This document shows, one piece after another, positions 9,593 through 17,618 of a DNA stretch of 64,000 nt. The translations under genes were made by a program, and so were the position numbers. Position 1 is the first letter of the stretch, and the number at the start of each line of letters is the position of its first letter. The DNA is from Pseudomonas sp. MM213. Lineage in GTDB: Bacteria > Pseudomonadota > Gammaproteobacteria > Pseudomonadales > Pseudomonadaceae. Location: NCBI RefSeq assembly GCF_020423045.1, contig NZ_CP081943.1:682001-746000 (forward strand), given 5' to 3'. The notes under the pieces are model-generated. The model saw only the letters and a program-made list of their open reading frames with translations. It was not told where the DNA came from and searched no databases.

Positions 9593-9697
9593 TCACATGA
9601 GCGACTGTTTCTTCGATTTGAGGGCGTGCGCAACGCAACCTTGCGCCTTGGCAATCAAGCCAATGGCGTCAATGTTGAGGTTGAAGGTTGCGGACAT
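9593..9697 (-). CDS. Possible 34-residue protein
   Basis: A short frame inside the 379-bp gap between the dapA-like gene and azlC. It would encode MSATFNLNIDAIGLIAKAQG followed by CVAHALKSKKQSLM. In its favour are strong third-position G/C preference in most codons, a plausible amphipathic helix, and AGGG twelve bases upstream of the ATG. Against it are the small size, the loose ribosome-site spacing, and that I recognise no family. The rest of the gap holds no other convincing gene. Confidence 0.35.
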   Translation of the reverse strand: MSATFNLNIDAIGLIAKAQGCVAHALKSKKQSLM

Positions 9698-9847
9698 GTT
9701 TGCTTACACCCTGAATGAGGCGCTCAGTTTTAAGAGTCGGCGGGAATTTTGTCAATCACCAAAATCGGCACAAGTGCGCAAGATTGTTCAAGCCATCGGG
9801 CGCGACTGCTGGCACAGTCAGGCGTCTTTTCCTGTTTGTAGAGCGTT

Positions 9848-10546
9848 ATGACTCACTCACTCATGCCGCGCAGCGCCTTTCTTCGCGGCGCTGCGGCGAT
9901 CATGCCATTGTCCCTGGCGACCGCGCCGTGGGGATTGCTGGCCGGCTCCATGGCCATCGAAGCCAACCTCACGCCGCTGCAAGGCCAGGGGTTGTCGAGC
10001 ATCGTGTTTGCCGGGGCGGCGCAATTGGTGGCCATCGGCATGCTCAAGGGCGGTGCCGGAATCTTTTCAATTCTGCTGACCACGTTATTGCTGACGTCGC
10101 AGCATTTGCTCTACGGCATGAGCATGCGCTCGGTGATTTCGCCGCTGCCCGGTCGCTGGCGTGCCGGGCTGGGCTTTTTGCTCACCGACGAGCTGTTCGC
10201 CTTGACCAGCCAGCATGACAAACAGCAATTCAACCGCTGGTATGCCCTGGGCGTCGGCCTGACGTTTTACATCGCCTGGAACCTCTTCACGCTGGCCGGC
10301 ATTGTGTTGGGCAGCAGCATTCCCGGCCTGGAACATCTGGGCCTGGATTTCTCCATCGCCGCGACCTTCATTGTCCTGATCACCCCGGTGGTGCGCAACG
10401 TACCGACCGTGGTCTGCGTGGCGGTTTCGCTGTTTTGCTCGGTGTTGTTCAGTTACTGGCAGTGGGGCTCGGCGCTGGTGTTGTCGGGGTTGGCGGGCAT
10501 GACGGCGGGCTTCATCTGCAACAAATTCTATGGTGGACGCACATGA
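9848..10546 (+). CDS. azlC: Branched-chain amino acid exporter large subunit, AzlC family
   Basis: A 232-residue integral membrane protein with multiple hydrophobic helices and AzlC family features (GLLAGSMAIEANLTPLQGQG, IVFAGAAQLVAIGMLKGGAG). AzlC together with AzlD exports branched-chain amino acids or analogues. The stop codon overlaps the start of azlD (ATGA at 10543-10546), so the two are translationally coupled. The start at 9848 gives the usual family length. Confidence 0.9.
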   Translation: MTHSLMPRSAFLRGAAAIMPLSLATAPWGLLAGSMAIEANLTPLQGQGLSSIVFAGAAQLVAIGMLKGGAGIFSILLTTLLLTSQHLLYGMSMRSVISPLPGRWRAGLGFLLTDELFALTSQHDKQQFNRWYALGVGLTFYIAWNLFTLAGIVLGSSIPGLEHLGLDFSIAATFIVLITPVVRNVPTVVCVAVSLFCSVLFSYWQWGSALVLSGLAGMTAGFICNKFYGGRT

Positions 10547-10857
10547 TGGTCTGGGCGGTGATTGTCGGTATGGGGATTCTGGTGTTCCTCAACCGTTATG
10601 TATTTCTCGAGCCACGGCTGCCGCTGCGCCTGAGCAGCAACGCCCGGCAATTCCTCGGCTTTGCGGTGCCGGGCATGTTGACCGCCATCTGCGGCCCGAT
10701 TGTGTTCATGCCGGATAAACAGCTGAACCTGCAATGGGACAACCCGTACCTGATCAGTTCGCTGGTGGCGGTGGGGCTGGTGCTGTACACCCGCAACACC
10801 TTGCTCAGCATGTTGTTGAGCATGGGGTTCTTCTTTTTGCTGCGCTGGTGGCTCTGA
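10543..10857 (+). CDS. azlD: Branched-chain amino acid exporter small subunit, AzlD family
   Basis: A 104-residue protein with four hydrophobic segments, beginning MMVWAVIVGMGILVFLNRY. It matches AzlD, the small partner of AzlC, in size, position and pattern. Its ATG overlaps the azlC stop by four bases. Nothing in the sequence shows its regulation; no Lrp-type or LysR gene is adjacent. Confidence 0.88.
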   Translation: MMVWAVIVGMGILVFLNRYVFLEPRLPLRLSSNARQFLGFAVPGMLTAICGPIVFMPDKQLNLQWDNPYLISSLVAVGLVLYTRNTLLSMLLSMGFFFLLRWWL

Positions 10858-10922
10858 GCCGGGAGCGCGAAACTGTTCTACGCTTAAAGTTGATGACTGA
10901 TCCCTTAGGGAGAGAGGTGAGC

Positions 10923-11072
10923 ATGGCAACTGAACAAAAGCGTCCTGATCCGGAAGATGAAGACATGGATGAACCGACGGAAGAAGAGATCGAGCAGCAG
11001 AAACGTTCGACGCCTGACTGGAAGCATCCCGACGACGGGAAGGAACTGTCAGAACCTGATAGAAAGTTTTAG
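10923..11072 (+). CDS. Small acidic hydrophilic protein, unknown
   Basis: A 49-residue protein, MATEQKRPDPEDEDMDEPTE and onward, very rich in Asp, Glu, Pro and Lys and with no hydrophobic core, so probably disordered. A strong ribosome site (GGGAGAGAGG) precedes the ATG, and an efficient terminator follows 30 bp after the stop, which supports it as a real transcription unit. I recognise no function. Confidence 0.65.
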   Translation: MATEQKRPDPEDEDMDEPTEEEIEQQKRSTPDWKHPDDGKELSEPDRKF

Positions 11073-11102
11073 CAGGCGCTCTGACCGATCTGCGCATACA
11101 AC

Positions 11103-11132
11103 AAAGCCCCGCCTATGCGCGGGGCTTTTTTT
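11103..11132 (+). terminator. Rho-independent terminator
   Basis: GCCCCGC-CTATGC-GCGGGGC hairpin followed by seven T residues, just downstream of the small acidic gene. Confidence 0.9.
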
Positions 11133-11141
11133 GCTGGTCAA

Positions 11142-11369
11142 TCAGATCGACACGTTCCAGCGAATCTGGGTAATGCCCAATTGCTGCGCTTTAATGCGTG
11201 CCGCTTCGAGGGTGGCGTGTTCGGCGATCTTGCGGCCGGATTCAGGGTAAGCATGCGCAGACGCCGAATGAATCGCTTCGACATCGGAAAAATGCACAGC
11301 CATCTTGAAAAAGTGCTGTCGCACACCGTCGAATAAGTAATGCACGGCATAGGGAATGAGTTCACTCAT
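11142..11369 (-). CDS. Conserved small protein of unknown function
   Basis: A 75-residue protein beginning MSELIPYAVHYLFDGVRQHF and ending in GITQIRWNVSI. It has mixed alpha/beta composition, no signal peptide and no membrane segment. The frame (start 11369) is preferred over the overlapping frame at 11365 because its composition is protein-like and an AGAGATAGATG context precedes the start. It converges on the terminator at 11103-11132. It resembles small Pseudomonas proteins I have seen annotated only as DUFs; no function is proposed. Confidence 0.65.
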   Translation of the reverse strand: MSELIPYAVHYLFDGVRQHFFKMAVHFSDVEAIHSASAHAYPESGRKIAEHATLEAARIKAQQLGITQIRWNVSI

Positions 11370-11560
11370 CTATCTCTCGTGGAGCCAGCCAGGTCAGTGG
11401 CTTAGTCGTCGAATAAAAATTCAGAGAGATCTGCGGTGAAAGTGTGATGCAGAAATAGGACTGCTGAAAAAGGAGGAGGCTCAGTGAGCCTCTACCGTTC
11501 AGAGTGCGGCGACGACGGGTTCGTTCAGTTCTTTTGCCAAACGTAGGCCTGCGTGTCGTT

Positions 11561-11833
11561 TCAAGCGTCGTCGAGCTGCAATTCGTCGGGATGTGAGGCC
11601 CGATAGCCCAGGGTCTTGTCGATCCATGCGTTCACTTCGTTGACCATGACCGGCGGCTTGCCGGGATAGTGTATGAGCGTTGAACGCAAGGTGCCGTCAA
11701 TCCCCGGAACCGATCGCAGGTTACGGGTCTTTATGTATTGCTCTATGAAACAGTCCAGCCGATAGTGCTCTGTCGTCGAAAGATAAACGCACTCCAGACC
11801 AACGACTTGATTGATTGCAAAATCGTCGCGCAT
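11561..11833 (-). CDS. Hypothetical protein
   Basis: A 90-residue soluble protein, MRDDFAINQVVGLECVYLST and onward, without recognisable motifs, signal or membrane helices. Codon use is less biased than in its neighbours, and the surrounding 11370-12106 stretch is relatively A+T-rich, so it may be of foreign or fast-evolving origin. A small inverted repeat (GAGGCTCAGTGAGCCTC, 11476-11492) lies downstream and could act as its transcript end, though it has no T-run. Confidence 0.5.
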   Translation of the reverse strand: MRDDFAINQVVGLECVYLSTTEHYRLDCFIEQYIKTRNLRSVPGIDGTLRSTLIHYPGKPPVMVNEVNAWIDKTLGYRASHPDELQLDDA

Positions 11834-12106
11834 TTAATTCTCTGCAAGGCTTGTTGTAGTTGGGATTTCCTTAGTTGTTGACTTATTGGTCAACCAGGCG
11901 ATGCCAGTGGAAATGCGGCGCGCATGCTATCCGTAGTTATTCTAAATGTATGTATGACGATCAAATTGTCGGACAAGCGGTTGACGCAGCAAAGCGCCCT
12001 CTATCAGTAAGTGTTACTTGGGTGAAACAGTCTGTGTAACGTTTAAGTTATTGGTCTGCATAACTAACAGTTATTGGCTGCCGTCAGGCTGTTGGTATTG
12101 ATAAAT

Positions 12107-12787
12107 TCATGCACTCTCGTCAATCAGCGACGCGTCTTGATTCCTCACGTTGCCTACAGCCTTGCCAACCTTGTACCACTCGAAAACTTCGCTGCCTTCG
12201 CCTTGAAACAAGGCCATCTGTTCGGCGCGTTCCGGGGGCGTGGCGGGATCGAGCCATTCCCGTGCCAGTTCCGGCGACAACACCACCGGCCGCCGGTCGT
12301 GAATGTCGAGCATGCCACCGGCGCTGTCCGCGGTAATGATCACGAAACCGTTGTCGTCTCTCGGTTCCTCGCCATCTGTGGGAAACCGGCCAATCGCGGC
12401 ACAGAAAATCGGATCGCGGTCCTGCCGCCGGATGAGCCATGGCTGTCTCGTTGAGTCCGGCGTATCGACCCATTCGAACCAGTTATCGATCGGCACAATC
12501 GCGCGGTGCGGCCAGATTGCGCGGAAGAACGGACCGTGGGCGACTTTCTCCACCCGTGCATTGATCGGTGCCGCACGATCCTTCGCCCAATGCGGCCGCC
12601 ATCCCCAGCGCACCTTGTCGGCCTGGAGCCCATTGCTTTCCCGATGAAACAACGCGAGTTGATTCGTCGGCGCGGCGTTGTACCTGGCCAGCGGTTCATC
12701 GCCGACATGGTTGATCAGCGCGTCGGGAATACTCAGCACCGCCACGAAGTCATGAATGCCCCGGTATTGCGAGAGTCTTCCGCACAT
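12107..12787 (-). CDS. yedK: SOS response-associated peptidase, SRAP/YedK (HMCES-like)
   Basis: A 226-residue SRAP protein. The initiator Met is followed by catalytic Cys2 (MCGRLSQYRG), which forms a thiazolidine crosslink with abasic sites in single-stranded DNA. The other conserved elements are YNAAPTNQ, NWFEWVD (Glu) and DIHDRRPVVL (His). It protects abasic sites at replication forks. The length matches E. coli YedK. There is no clear LexA box in the short stretch before a REP array begins at 12830. Confidence 0.92.
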   Translation of the reverse strand: MCGRLSQYRGIHDFVAVLSIPDALINHVGDEPLARYNAAPTNQLALFHRESNGLQADKVRWGWRPHWAKDRAAPINARVEKVAHGPFFRAIWPHRAIVPIDNWFEWVDTPDSTRQPWLIRRQDRDPIFCAAIGRFPTDGEEPRDDNGFVIITADSAGGMLDIHDRRPVVLSPELAREWLDPATPPERAEQMALFQGEGSEVFEWYKVGKAVGNVRNQDASLIDESA

Positions 12788-12829
12788 CGAAAGAAACCTC
12801 CGACTGGAACCTTCAGCTTAGACGCTTCA

Positions 12830-13640
12830 CCTGCAGGAGCCCGGCTTGCCGGCGATGGCGATCTTACGGACGCCTTCGCCGGCAAGCCTGGCTCCTACGG
12901 ATCGGGGGATGTTCGGGATTGGGAATTCACGCGAACCCTGTAGGAGCCGGCTTGCCGGCGATGGCGATCTTACGGACGCCTTCGCCGGCAAGCCTGGCTC
13001 CTACGGATCGTCAGGATGTTCGGGATCAGGGATTCACACGAACCCTGTAGGAGCCGGCTTGCCGGCGATGGCGATCTTACGGGCGCCTTCGCCGGCAAGC
13101 CTGGCTCCTACGGATTGGGAGATGTCCGGGATCGGGAATTCACGCGAACCCTGTAGGAGCCGGCTTGCCGGCGATGGCGATCTTACGGACGCCTTCGCCA
13201 GCAAGCCGGGCTCCTACGGATCGGGGGATGTTCGGGATTGGGGATTCACGCGAACCCTGTAGGAGCCGGCTTGCTGGCGATGGCGATCTTACGGACGCCT
13301 TCGCCGGCAAGCCTGGCTCCTACGGATTAAGGGATGTTCGGGATTGGGGATTCACGCGAACCCTGTAGGAGCCGGCTTGCTGGCGATGGCGATCTTACGG
13401 ACGCCATCGCCAGCAAGCCGGCTCCTACGGATTGGGGGATGTTCGGGATTGGGGATTCACGCGAACCCTGTAGGAGCCGGCTTGCTGGCGATGGCGATCT
13501 TACGGACGCCATCGCCAGCAAGCCGGCTCCTACGGATCGCGGGGATGTTCGGGATTGGGAATTCACGCGAACCCTGTAGGAGCCGGCTTGCCGGCGATGG
13601 CGATCTTACGGGCGCCTTCGCCGGCAAGCCTGGCTCCTAC
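12830..13640. repeat. REP/BIME array C (eight pairs)
   Basis: Eight near-identical inverted REP pairs with a period of about 105 bp and a linker containing GATGTTCGGGATTGGGGATTC. It fills the gap between the divergent SRAP start and the convergent end of the ABC operon. Several units are identical over long stretches, which points to recent expansion. Confidence 0.96.
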
Positions 13641-13662
13641 GGATTGGGGAACGCTGGGCGAT

Positions 13663-14376
13663 TCAAATGACGTGCGCCCGTTGCAGTTCGGTCAATGACA
13701 GGGCCTTCAATTGCGCCAGCAGCGGATCGCGCCGATCACGCGGATGGGGCAGTTGCACCGCCAGTTCCTGGCGAATGCTGCTGGGGCGATTGTCCATGAC
13801 CAGGACGCGGTCGCTGAGGTACAGCGCTTCATCGACATCGTGGGTCACCAGCAGCAGGGCGATGGCGTGACGCTCGGCCAGTTGCAGCAACAGGTCTTGC
13901 AGTTTCATCCGGGTGAAGGCGTCCACCGCGCTGAACGGTTCGTCCAGCAACAACACATCGGGCCGTGAGTAGAGGCCGCGAGCAATGGCGACCCGCTGCG
14001 CCATGCCACCGGAAAGCGCCTTGGGTAACGCTTGAGCGAACCCGCTGAGGCCGACTTCATCGATCAGTTGTGCGACCCAGGCCTTGTCATATCGGTTGTC
14101 GGCGCTGAAGCCGATGTTCTGCTCGACCGTCAGCCAGGGCATCAATCGAGGTTCCTGAAACACGAACGCAACCTCACCGGCGCTGCGATTCAGTTCACCC
14201 TGAAAGTCCTTTTCCAGACCGGCAACGATCCGCAACAACGTGCTTTTACCGCACCCGCTGGGGCCCAGCAGGCTGACGGTTTCCCGGGGCTGCAATTGCA
14301 GGTGGATATCCCTGAGCACGGTGGTGGTGGCGAAGGTTTTGCGCTCGACGCGAATGTCCAGCAGGTAATCGGTCAT
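13663..14376 (-). CDS. Sulfonate/nitrate-type ABC transporter ATPase
   Basis: A 237-residue ATPase with Walker A GPSGCGKST, Q-loop FQEPRLMPW, signature LSGGMAQR, Walker B VLLLDEPF and the switch His in VTHDVDEAL. The LSGGMAQR signature and MPWLTVEQN region are typical of the SsuB/TauB/NrtD class. It is the last gene of a three-gene operon (binding protein, permease, ATPase), with 3 bp separating it from the permease. The sigma-54 promoter upstream of the operon suggests it is induced with the sulfur cluster further right. Confidence 0.9.
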   Translation of the reverse strand: MTDYLLDIRVERKTFATTTVLRDIHLQLQPRETVSLLGPSGCGKSTLLRIVAGLEKDFQGELNRSAGEVAFVFQEPRLMPWLTVEQNIGFSADNRYDKAWVAQLIDEVGLSGFAQALPKALSGGMAQRVAIARGLYSRPDVLLLDEPFSAVDAFTRMKLQDLLLQLAERHAIALLLVTHDVDEALYLSDRVLVMDNRPSSIRQELAVQLPHPRDRRDPLLAQLKALSLTELQRAHVI

Positions 14377-14379
14377 GGC

Positions 14380-15222
14380 TCAATCCTCTGTGCTTTGGCC
14401 GTTGAACGTGTCGCGCCACGCCAGGAAGCGTTTCTCCAGGCCGGCGAGAATGCCATCGCTGAGTTTGCCCAGCAGCGCCAGCACAATGATTGCCGCGAGC
14501 ACGATGTCCGGGCGGGACGTCTCGCGCCCGTCACTGAGCAGATAACCCAACCCTTTGGTCGCGGCGATCAGCTCGGCGGCCACCAGAAACATCCACGCCA
14601 GGCTCATGCCGCTGCGCAACCCGGTAAACAGGCCGGGTAGGGCGGCGGGTAGCAGAATCCGCCGGACCAGCCGTGTGCGACCGAAGCCATACATCTGCCC
14701 GACTTCCACCAGTTTGCGGTCGATGTCGCGGATCGCCGCGACGCCGTTGAGGTACACCGGGAAGAACGCGCCGATGGCAATCAGGACGATTTTCGAGGTT
14801 TCGTCGATGCCCAGCCACAGCAGCAACAAGGGCACCCAGGCCAGGCTCGGAATCGAACGCAGGCCGGCGAAGGTCGGCTCAAGCCAGGCTTCGGCTTCGC
14901 GGCTCAAACCGACCCAGGCGGCAAACACCAGTGCCAGACCGGTGCCGATGGCGAAACCGAGCAACACGCGCAACAGGCTGGCGCTGATGTGTTTCCACAG
15001 CGCGCCTTCGGCTAGGTCTCTCAAGGTCAGGGCGATTTCGCTGGGCGCCGGCATTTGGTAGGACGGCAACCAGCCGATGCGTACGACAAATTCCAGCACC
15101 AGGAGGATCAGCACCGGCAACGCCAGACCCTTGAGGCGCAAACGCCAGGCATTGTTCAAGGAAAGAGCGGCACGACGTGGCGTCGGCAGTTCGAGGGGCA
15201 GGTCTTTGCTTTTGCTGGTCAT
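14380..15222 (-). CDS. Sulfonate-type ABC transporter permease (SsuC/TauC-like)
   Basis: A 280-residue permease with about six hydrophobic helices and the EAA-type cytoplasmic loop (EVGQMYGFGRTRLVRRILLP with downstream GLFTGLRSGMSLAW). It is the middle gene of the operon, 64 bp after the binding protein. The long hydrophilic N-terminus before the first helix (about 30 residues) is normal for this family. The substrate is presumably an aliphatic or aromatic sulfonate or sulfate ester, judged from the family and the shared regulatory sites; it is not determinable from sequence. Confidence 0.88.
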   Translation of the reverse strand: MTSKSKDLPLELPTPRRAALSLNNAWRLRLKGLALPVLILLVLEFVVRIGWLPSYQMPAPSEIALTLRDLAEGALWKHISASLLRVLLGFAIGTGLALVFAAWVGLSREAEAWLEPTFAGLRSIPSLAWVPLLLLWLGIDETSKIVLIAIGAFFPVYLNGVAAIRDIDRKLVEVGQMYGFGRTRLVRRILLPAALPGLFTGLRSGMSLAWMFLVAAELIAATKGLGYLLSDGRETSRPDIVLAAIIVLALLGKLSDGILAGLEKRFLAWRDTFNGQSTED

Positions 15223-15286
15223 GAGATTCTCCGGTCACGACGAATCCGCGACTGGCGCGGATTCGTTGTGCCCCGTTGGCGGTTAT

Positions 15287-16273
15287 TTACTGACGGGCCA
15301 CGGTTTCCTTGAAGCCGGTGTCGATCAACTGATCGATGACCTGATCGACATTCACCCCACGACGCACCAGTTCTTCGGACACCAGAATCGGCGCGGCGGC
15401 CTTGGAGGCGATCACATCCCTGGCGGTCAGTTGCGGGCTGCTCAGGTCAGTGCGGGACAGTTGCAGCTTGGCCACTTCCAGCGGCAGACCGGATTCGGTA
15501 GCGAGCAGTTTCGCCAGTTCGTCAGGGTTTTTTACCGACCAGTCGCGGGCCTTTTCGTACGCCTTCAGTACGGTTTCGATGGTCTGCGGGTGCTCTTTCG
15601 CATAAGTGTCAGTAACGCTGACTACGCCATAACTGTTGAAGTTGGTGTTGCGATACAACAGGCGCGAACCGGCCTGGACCTGGCTGGCGGCCATGTGCGG
15701 ATCGAGGCCGGCCCAGGCGTCGACGTCGCCTTTTTCCAGGGCCGTGCGGCCATCCGGGTGCTGCAAGTGCACCAGTTCCACATCGTCCTTGCTCAGGCCG
15801 GCCTGTTGCAGGCTGCGCAGGGTGAACAGGTACGGGTCGGTGCCTTTGGTGGCGGCGATCTTCTTGCCTTTCAGGTCGGCGACGGTCTGGTAGGGCGAAT
15901 CCTTGCGCACCACCAATGCGGTCCATTCGGCGCGGCTGTAGACGTAAACCGATTTGATCGGGCTGCCATTGGCGCGGCTGAGCACGGCAGCGAGGCTGGC
16001 GGAGGAGGCGAAATCAACGCCGCCGCTGTTGAGGTATTCCAGCGAGCGGTTGCTGCCCTGACTCAGCACCCAACTGACTTTGGTCTGCGGCAGGGCTTTT
16101 TCCAGAAATCCAAAGTGTTTAAGCACCAGGCTGACTGGCGAGTAGTAGGCGTAATCCAGATGCACTTCGGCCGGCGGTGTTTCAGCAGCCTGCGCGGCGG
16201 GTTGCAGGCTCAAGGCCAGGGCGCAGGCGCTGAGCAGATACCTGACTTTGGGAAAGCGGAAGGTGGGCTTCAT
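15287..16273 (-). CDS. Sulfonate ABC transporter substrate-binding protein (SsuA-like)
   Basis: A 328-residue periplasmic binding protein with a signal peptide (KVRYLLSACALALSLQPAAQA, cleaved near residue 29) and an NMT1/SsuA-type fold: DYAYYSPVSLVLKHFGF, SGGVDFASSASLA, VRKDSPYQTVADLKGKKIA. The start at 16273 gives the best signal peptide; an in-frame ATG at 16291 adds six residues. It is the first gene of the operon, preceded by a sigma-54 promoter at 16356-16371 and two enhancer-like sites at 16427-16474. Confidence 0.88.
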   Translation of the reverse strand: MKPTFRFPKVRYLLSACALALSLQPAAQAAETPPAEVHLDYAYYSPVSLVLKHFGFLEKALPQTKVSWVLSQGSNRSLEYLNSGGVDFASSASLAAVLSRANGSPIKSVYVYSRAEWTALVVRKDSPYQTVADLKGKKIAATKGTDPYLFTLRSLQQAGLSKDDVELVHLQHPDGRTALEKGDVDAWAGLDPHMAASQVQAGSRLLYRNTNFNSYGVVSVTDTYAKEHPQTIETVLKAYEKARDWSVKNPDELAKLLATESGLPLEVAKLQLSRTDLSSPQLTARDVIASKAAAPILVSEELVRRGVNVDQVIDQLIDTGFKETVARQ

Positions 16274-16355
16274 GGGATCGGCTCCGGACAAGGCGTTGAG
16301 TTTCTTATGTCTAAAAATTCATTTTTTATAAACGCTTCCTGCGTAAAAGGAATAT

Positions 16356-16371
16356 TGCAGGCTCTGTGCCA
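16356..16371 (-). promoter_or_regulatory. Sigma-54 promoter of the 16.3-13.7 kb ABC operon
   Basis: Read on the minus strand it is TGGCACA-GAGC-CTGCA: a perfect -24 element, correct spacing, and a near-perfect -12 element. It lies about 85 bp upstream of the binding-protein start. Confidence 0.75.
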
Positions 16372-16426
16372 TGTCTTGGATATCAGGCCTTTTCAAGGCG
16401 TTGAGGCGAGGAATGAAGCAGAAGGG

Positions 16427-16474
16427 TGTTGCAGGGAAAACAGTCTGTCGGCTCACTGTTGCCGGGTGAACAGT
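16427..16474. promoter_or_regulatory. Pair of 18-bp enhancer-like sites
   Basis: TGTTGCAGGGAAAACAGT (16427-16444) and TGTTGCCGGGTGAACAGT (16457-16474) are direct repeats exactly 30 bp apart, upstream of the sigma-54 promoter. The same element recurs at 44.5, 49.7, 53.4 and 59.1 kb. Confidence 0.7.
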
Positions 16475-16570
16475 GTTGGCTGACAGTCATGAGCTTATGC
16501 GTAAATCGAATTTAAAAATCGTCCTGTAAGAGCGTTATGGTCTATGCCATTCACTCTCAAGGAGCCCCCG

Positions 16571-17518
16571 ATGAACCTGTCCAGATTCGTCCGCAGTTTG
16601 CTGACCAGTGCGTTGTTTGCTGCACCAATGGCCTACGCCGCTGAGCCCGTTGTCCTGCATGTCGGTGATCAGAATTACTACAACGTGCGCGCTTCGGTGG
16701 AGGCTTCGGGGGTACTGGAAGGGGCGCCTTACACCGTTGACTGGAAGCATTTTCAGGCCGCTGCACCGCTGGCGGAAGCGCTGAACACCGGGGCGCTGGA
16801 CGTGGGTTTTCTGGGCGATTCAGGCTTCCTGTTCCTCGCTGCAAAGCAGGCGCCGGTGAAGCTGATCGGCGTCTCGCGGCAGAACCCGGACACCATCGCC
16901 TTGCTGGTGCCCAAGGATTCGCCGGTCAAAAGCATCGCCGACCTCAAGGGCAAGAAAGTCGCCTACTGGCCCGGCGCCTGGAGCCAGCAATTGACCCTGC
17001 GTGCCTTGCAACAAGCTGACCTGCCGGAGGACTACGTCGACTTCATCAAGCTGATGCCGATCGATGCCGCCGCCGCGCTGCCCCAGGGCAGCATTGATGC
17101 CTTCCCGGTCTGGGAACCCTACATTTCCCAACAGATTCTGTTCTCCGGCGCGCGACCGATTCTTACCGCCAAGAACCTCATGCCAGGCCTCAGCGCTATC
17201 GCCGCTTCGACACCCTCAATCGACAGCAAGCGCGAAGCCATCGCCGACTTCCTGGTTCGCCTGAAAAAGGCACGGGCCTGGGTCGACAATCACACCGACG
17301 AATATGCCGATCTGTGGGCGAAGAAGGCCAATCTTGACCAGAACGTCTCGCGTCACTGGTTACGCCAGGCTCACATGACCGTCGGCCCGGTGGATGCACA
17401 GGCCGCGAAGGACCTGCAAAGCACGGCGGATTTTCTGTTCAAGGTCAAAGCACTGCCGACGGCACTGGCGACCGCGCCGATTATCGACAGCTCGTTCGAG
17501 CAGGCGTTTACCCAGTAA
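16571..17518 (+). CDS. Orphan sulfonate-type ABC substrate-binding protein
   Basis: A 315-residue protein with a Sec signal (VRSLLTSALFAAPMAYA, cleaved near residue 24) and an NMT1/SsuA-type body (VGDQNYYNVRASVEASGVLE, TGALDVGFLGDSGFLFLAAK, VPKDSPVKSIADLKGKKVAY). No permease or ATPase follows it. It is divergent from the ABC operon to its left, sharing a 297-bp regulatory gap. The start at 16571 has the ribosome site AAGGAG. It may serve either the neighbouring transporter or the binding-protein-less importer at 42-44 kb. I see no convincing sigma-54 promoter facing this gene. Confidence 0.86.
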   Translation: MNLSRFVRSLLTSALFAAPMAYAAEPVVLHVGDQNYYNVRASVEASGVLEGAPYTVDWKHFQAAAPLAEALNTGALDVGFLGDSGFLFLAAKQAPVKLIGVSRQNPDTIALLVPKDSPVKSIADLKGKKVAYWPGAWSQQLTLRALQQADLPEDYVDFIKLMPIDAAAALPQGSIDAFPVWEPYISQQILFSGARPILTAKNLMPGLSAIAASTPSIDSKREAIADFLVRLKKARAWVDNHTDEYADLWAKKANLDQNVSRHWLRQAHMTVGPVDAQAAKDLQSTADFLFKVKALPTALATAPIIDSSFEQAFTQ

Positions 17519-17573
17519 CTGACAATGCCGGGCAGCACCGGAACCAAACACTGTGTACCCTGATCCAAACCGC

Positions 17574-17593
17574 GCCCGCACACTTGTGCGGGC
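17574..17593 (+). terminator. Hairpin upstream of the deacetylase gene
   Basis: GCCCGCACA-CT-TGTGCGGGC forms a perfect stem between the orphan binding protein and the deacetylase, 25 bp before the next start. There is no T-run, so it is either a weak terminator for the upstream gene or a leader structure. Confidence 0.4.
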
Positions 17594-17618
17594 TTAACGG
17601 TCCGGCTCAAGGCACAAC

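Noticed and set aside
9800..9830. Possible sigma-54 promoter before azlC (CTGGCACAGTCAGGCGT)
   Set aside because: The -24 part fits but no GC falls at the required -12 position.
9486..9851. 121-residue plus-strand frame before azlC
   Set aside because: Poor codon use, no ribosome site, and it overlaps the azlC start; the gap more likely holds promoters and the small minus-strand frame.
12830..13640. CRISPR-like regular repeat array
   Set aside because: The regular spacing is due to REP pairs: units are inverted palindromes of the genus REP type, linkers are near identical rather than unique, and no cas genes are near.
16475..16570. Sigma-54 promoter for the orphan binding protein
   Set aside because: TGGC occurrences in this stretch have no -12 partner at the right spacing.
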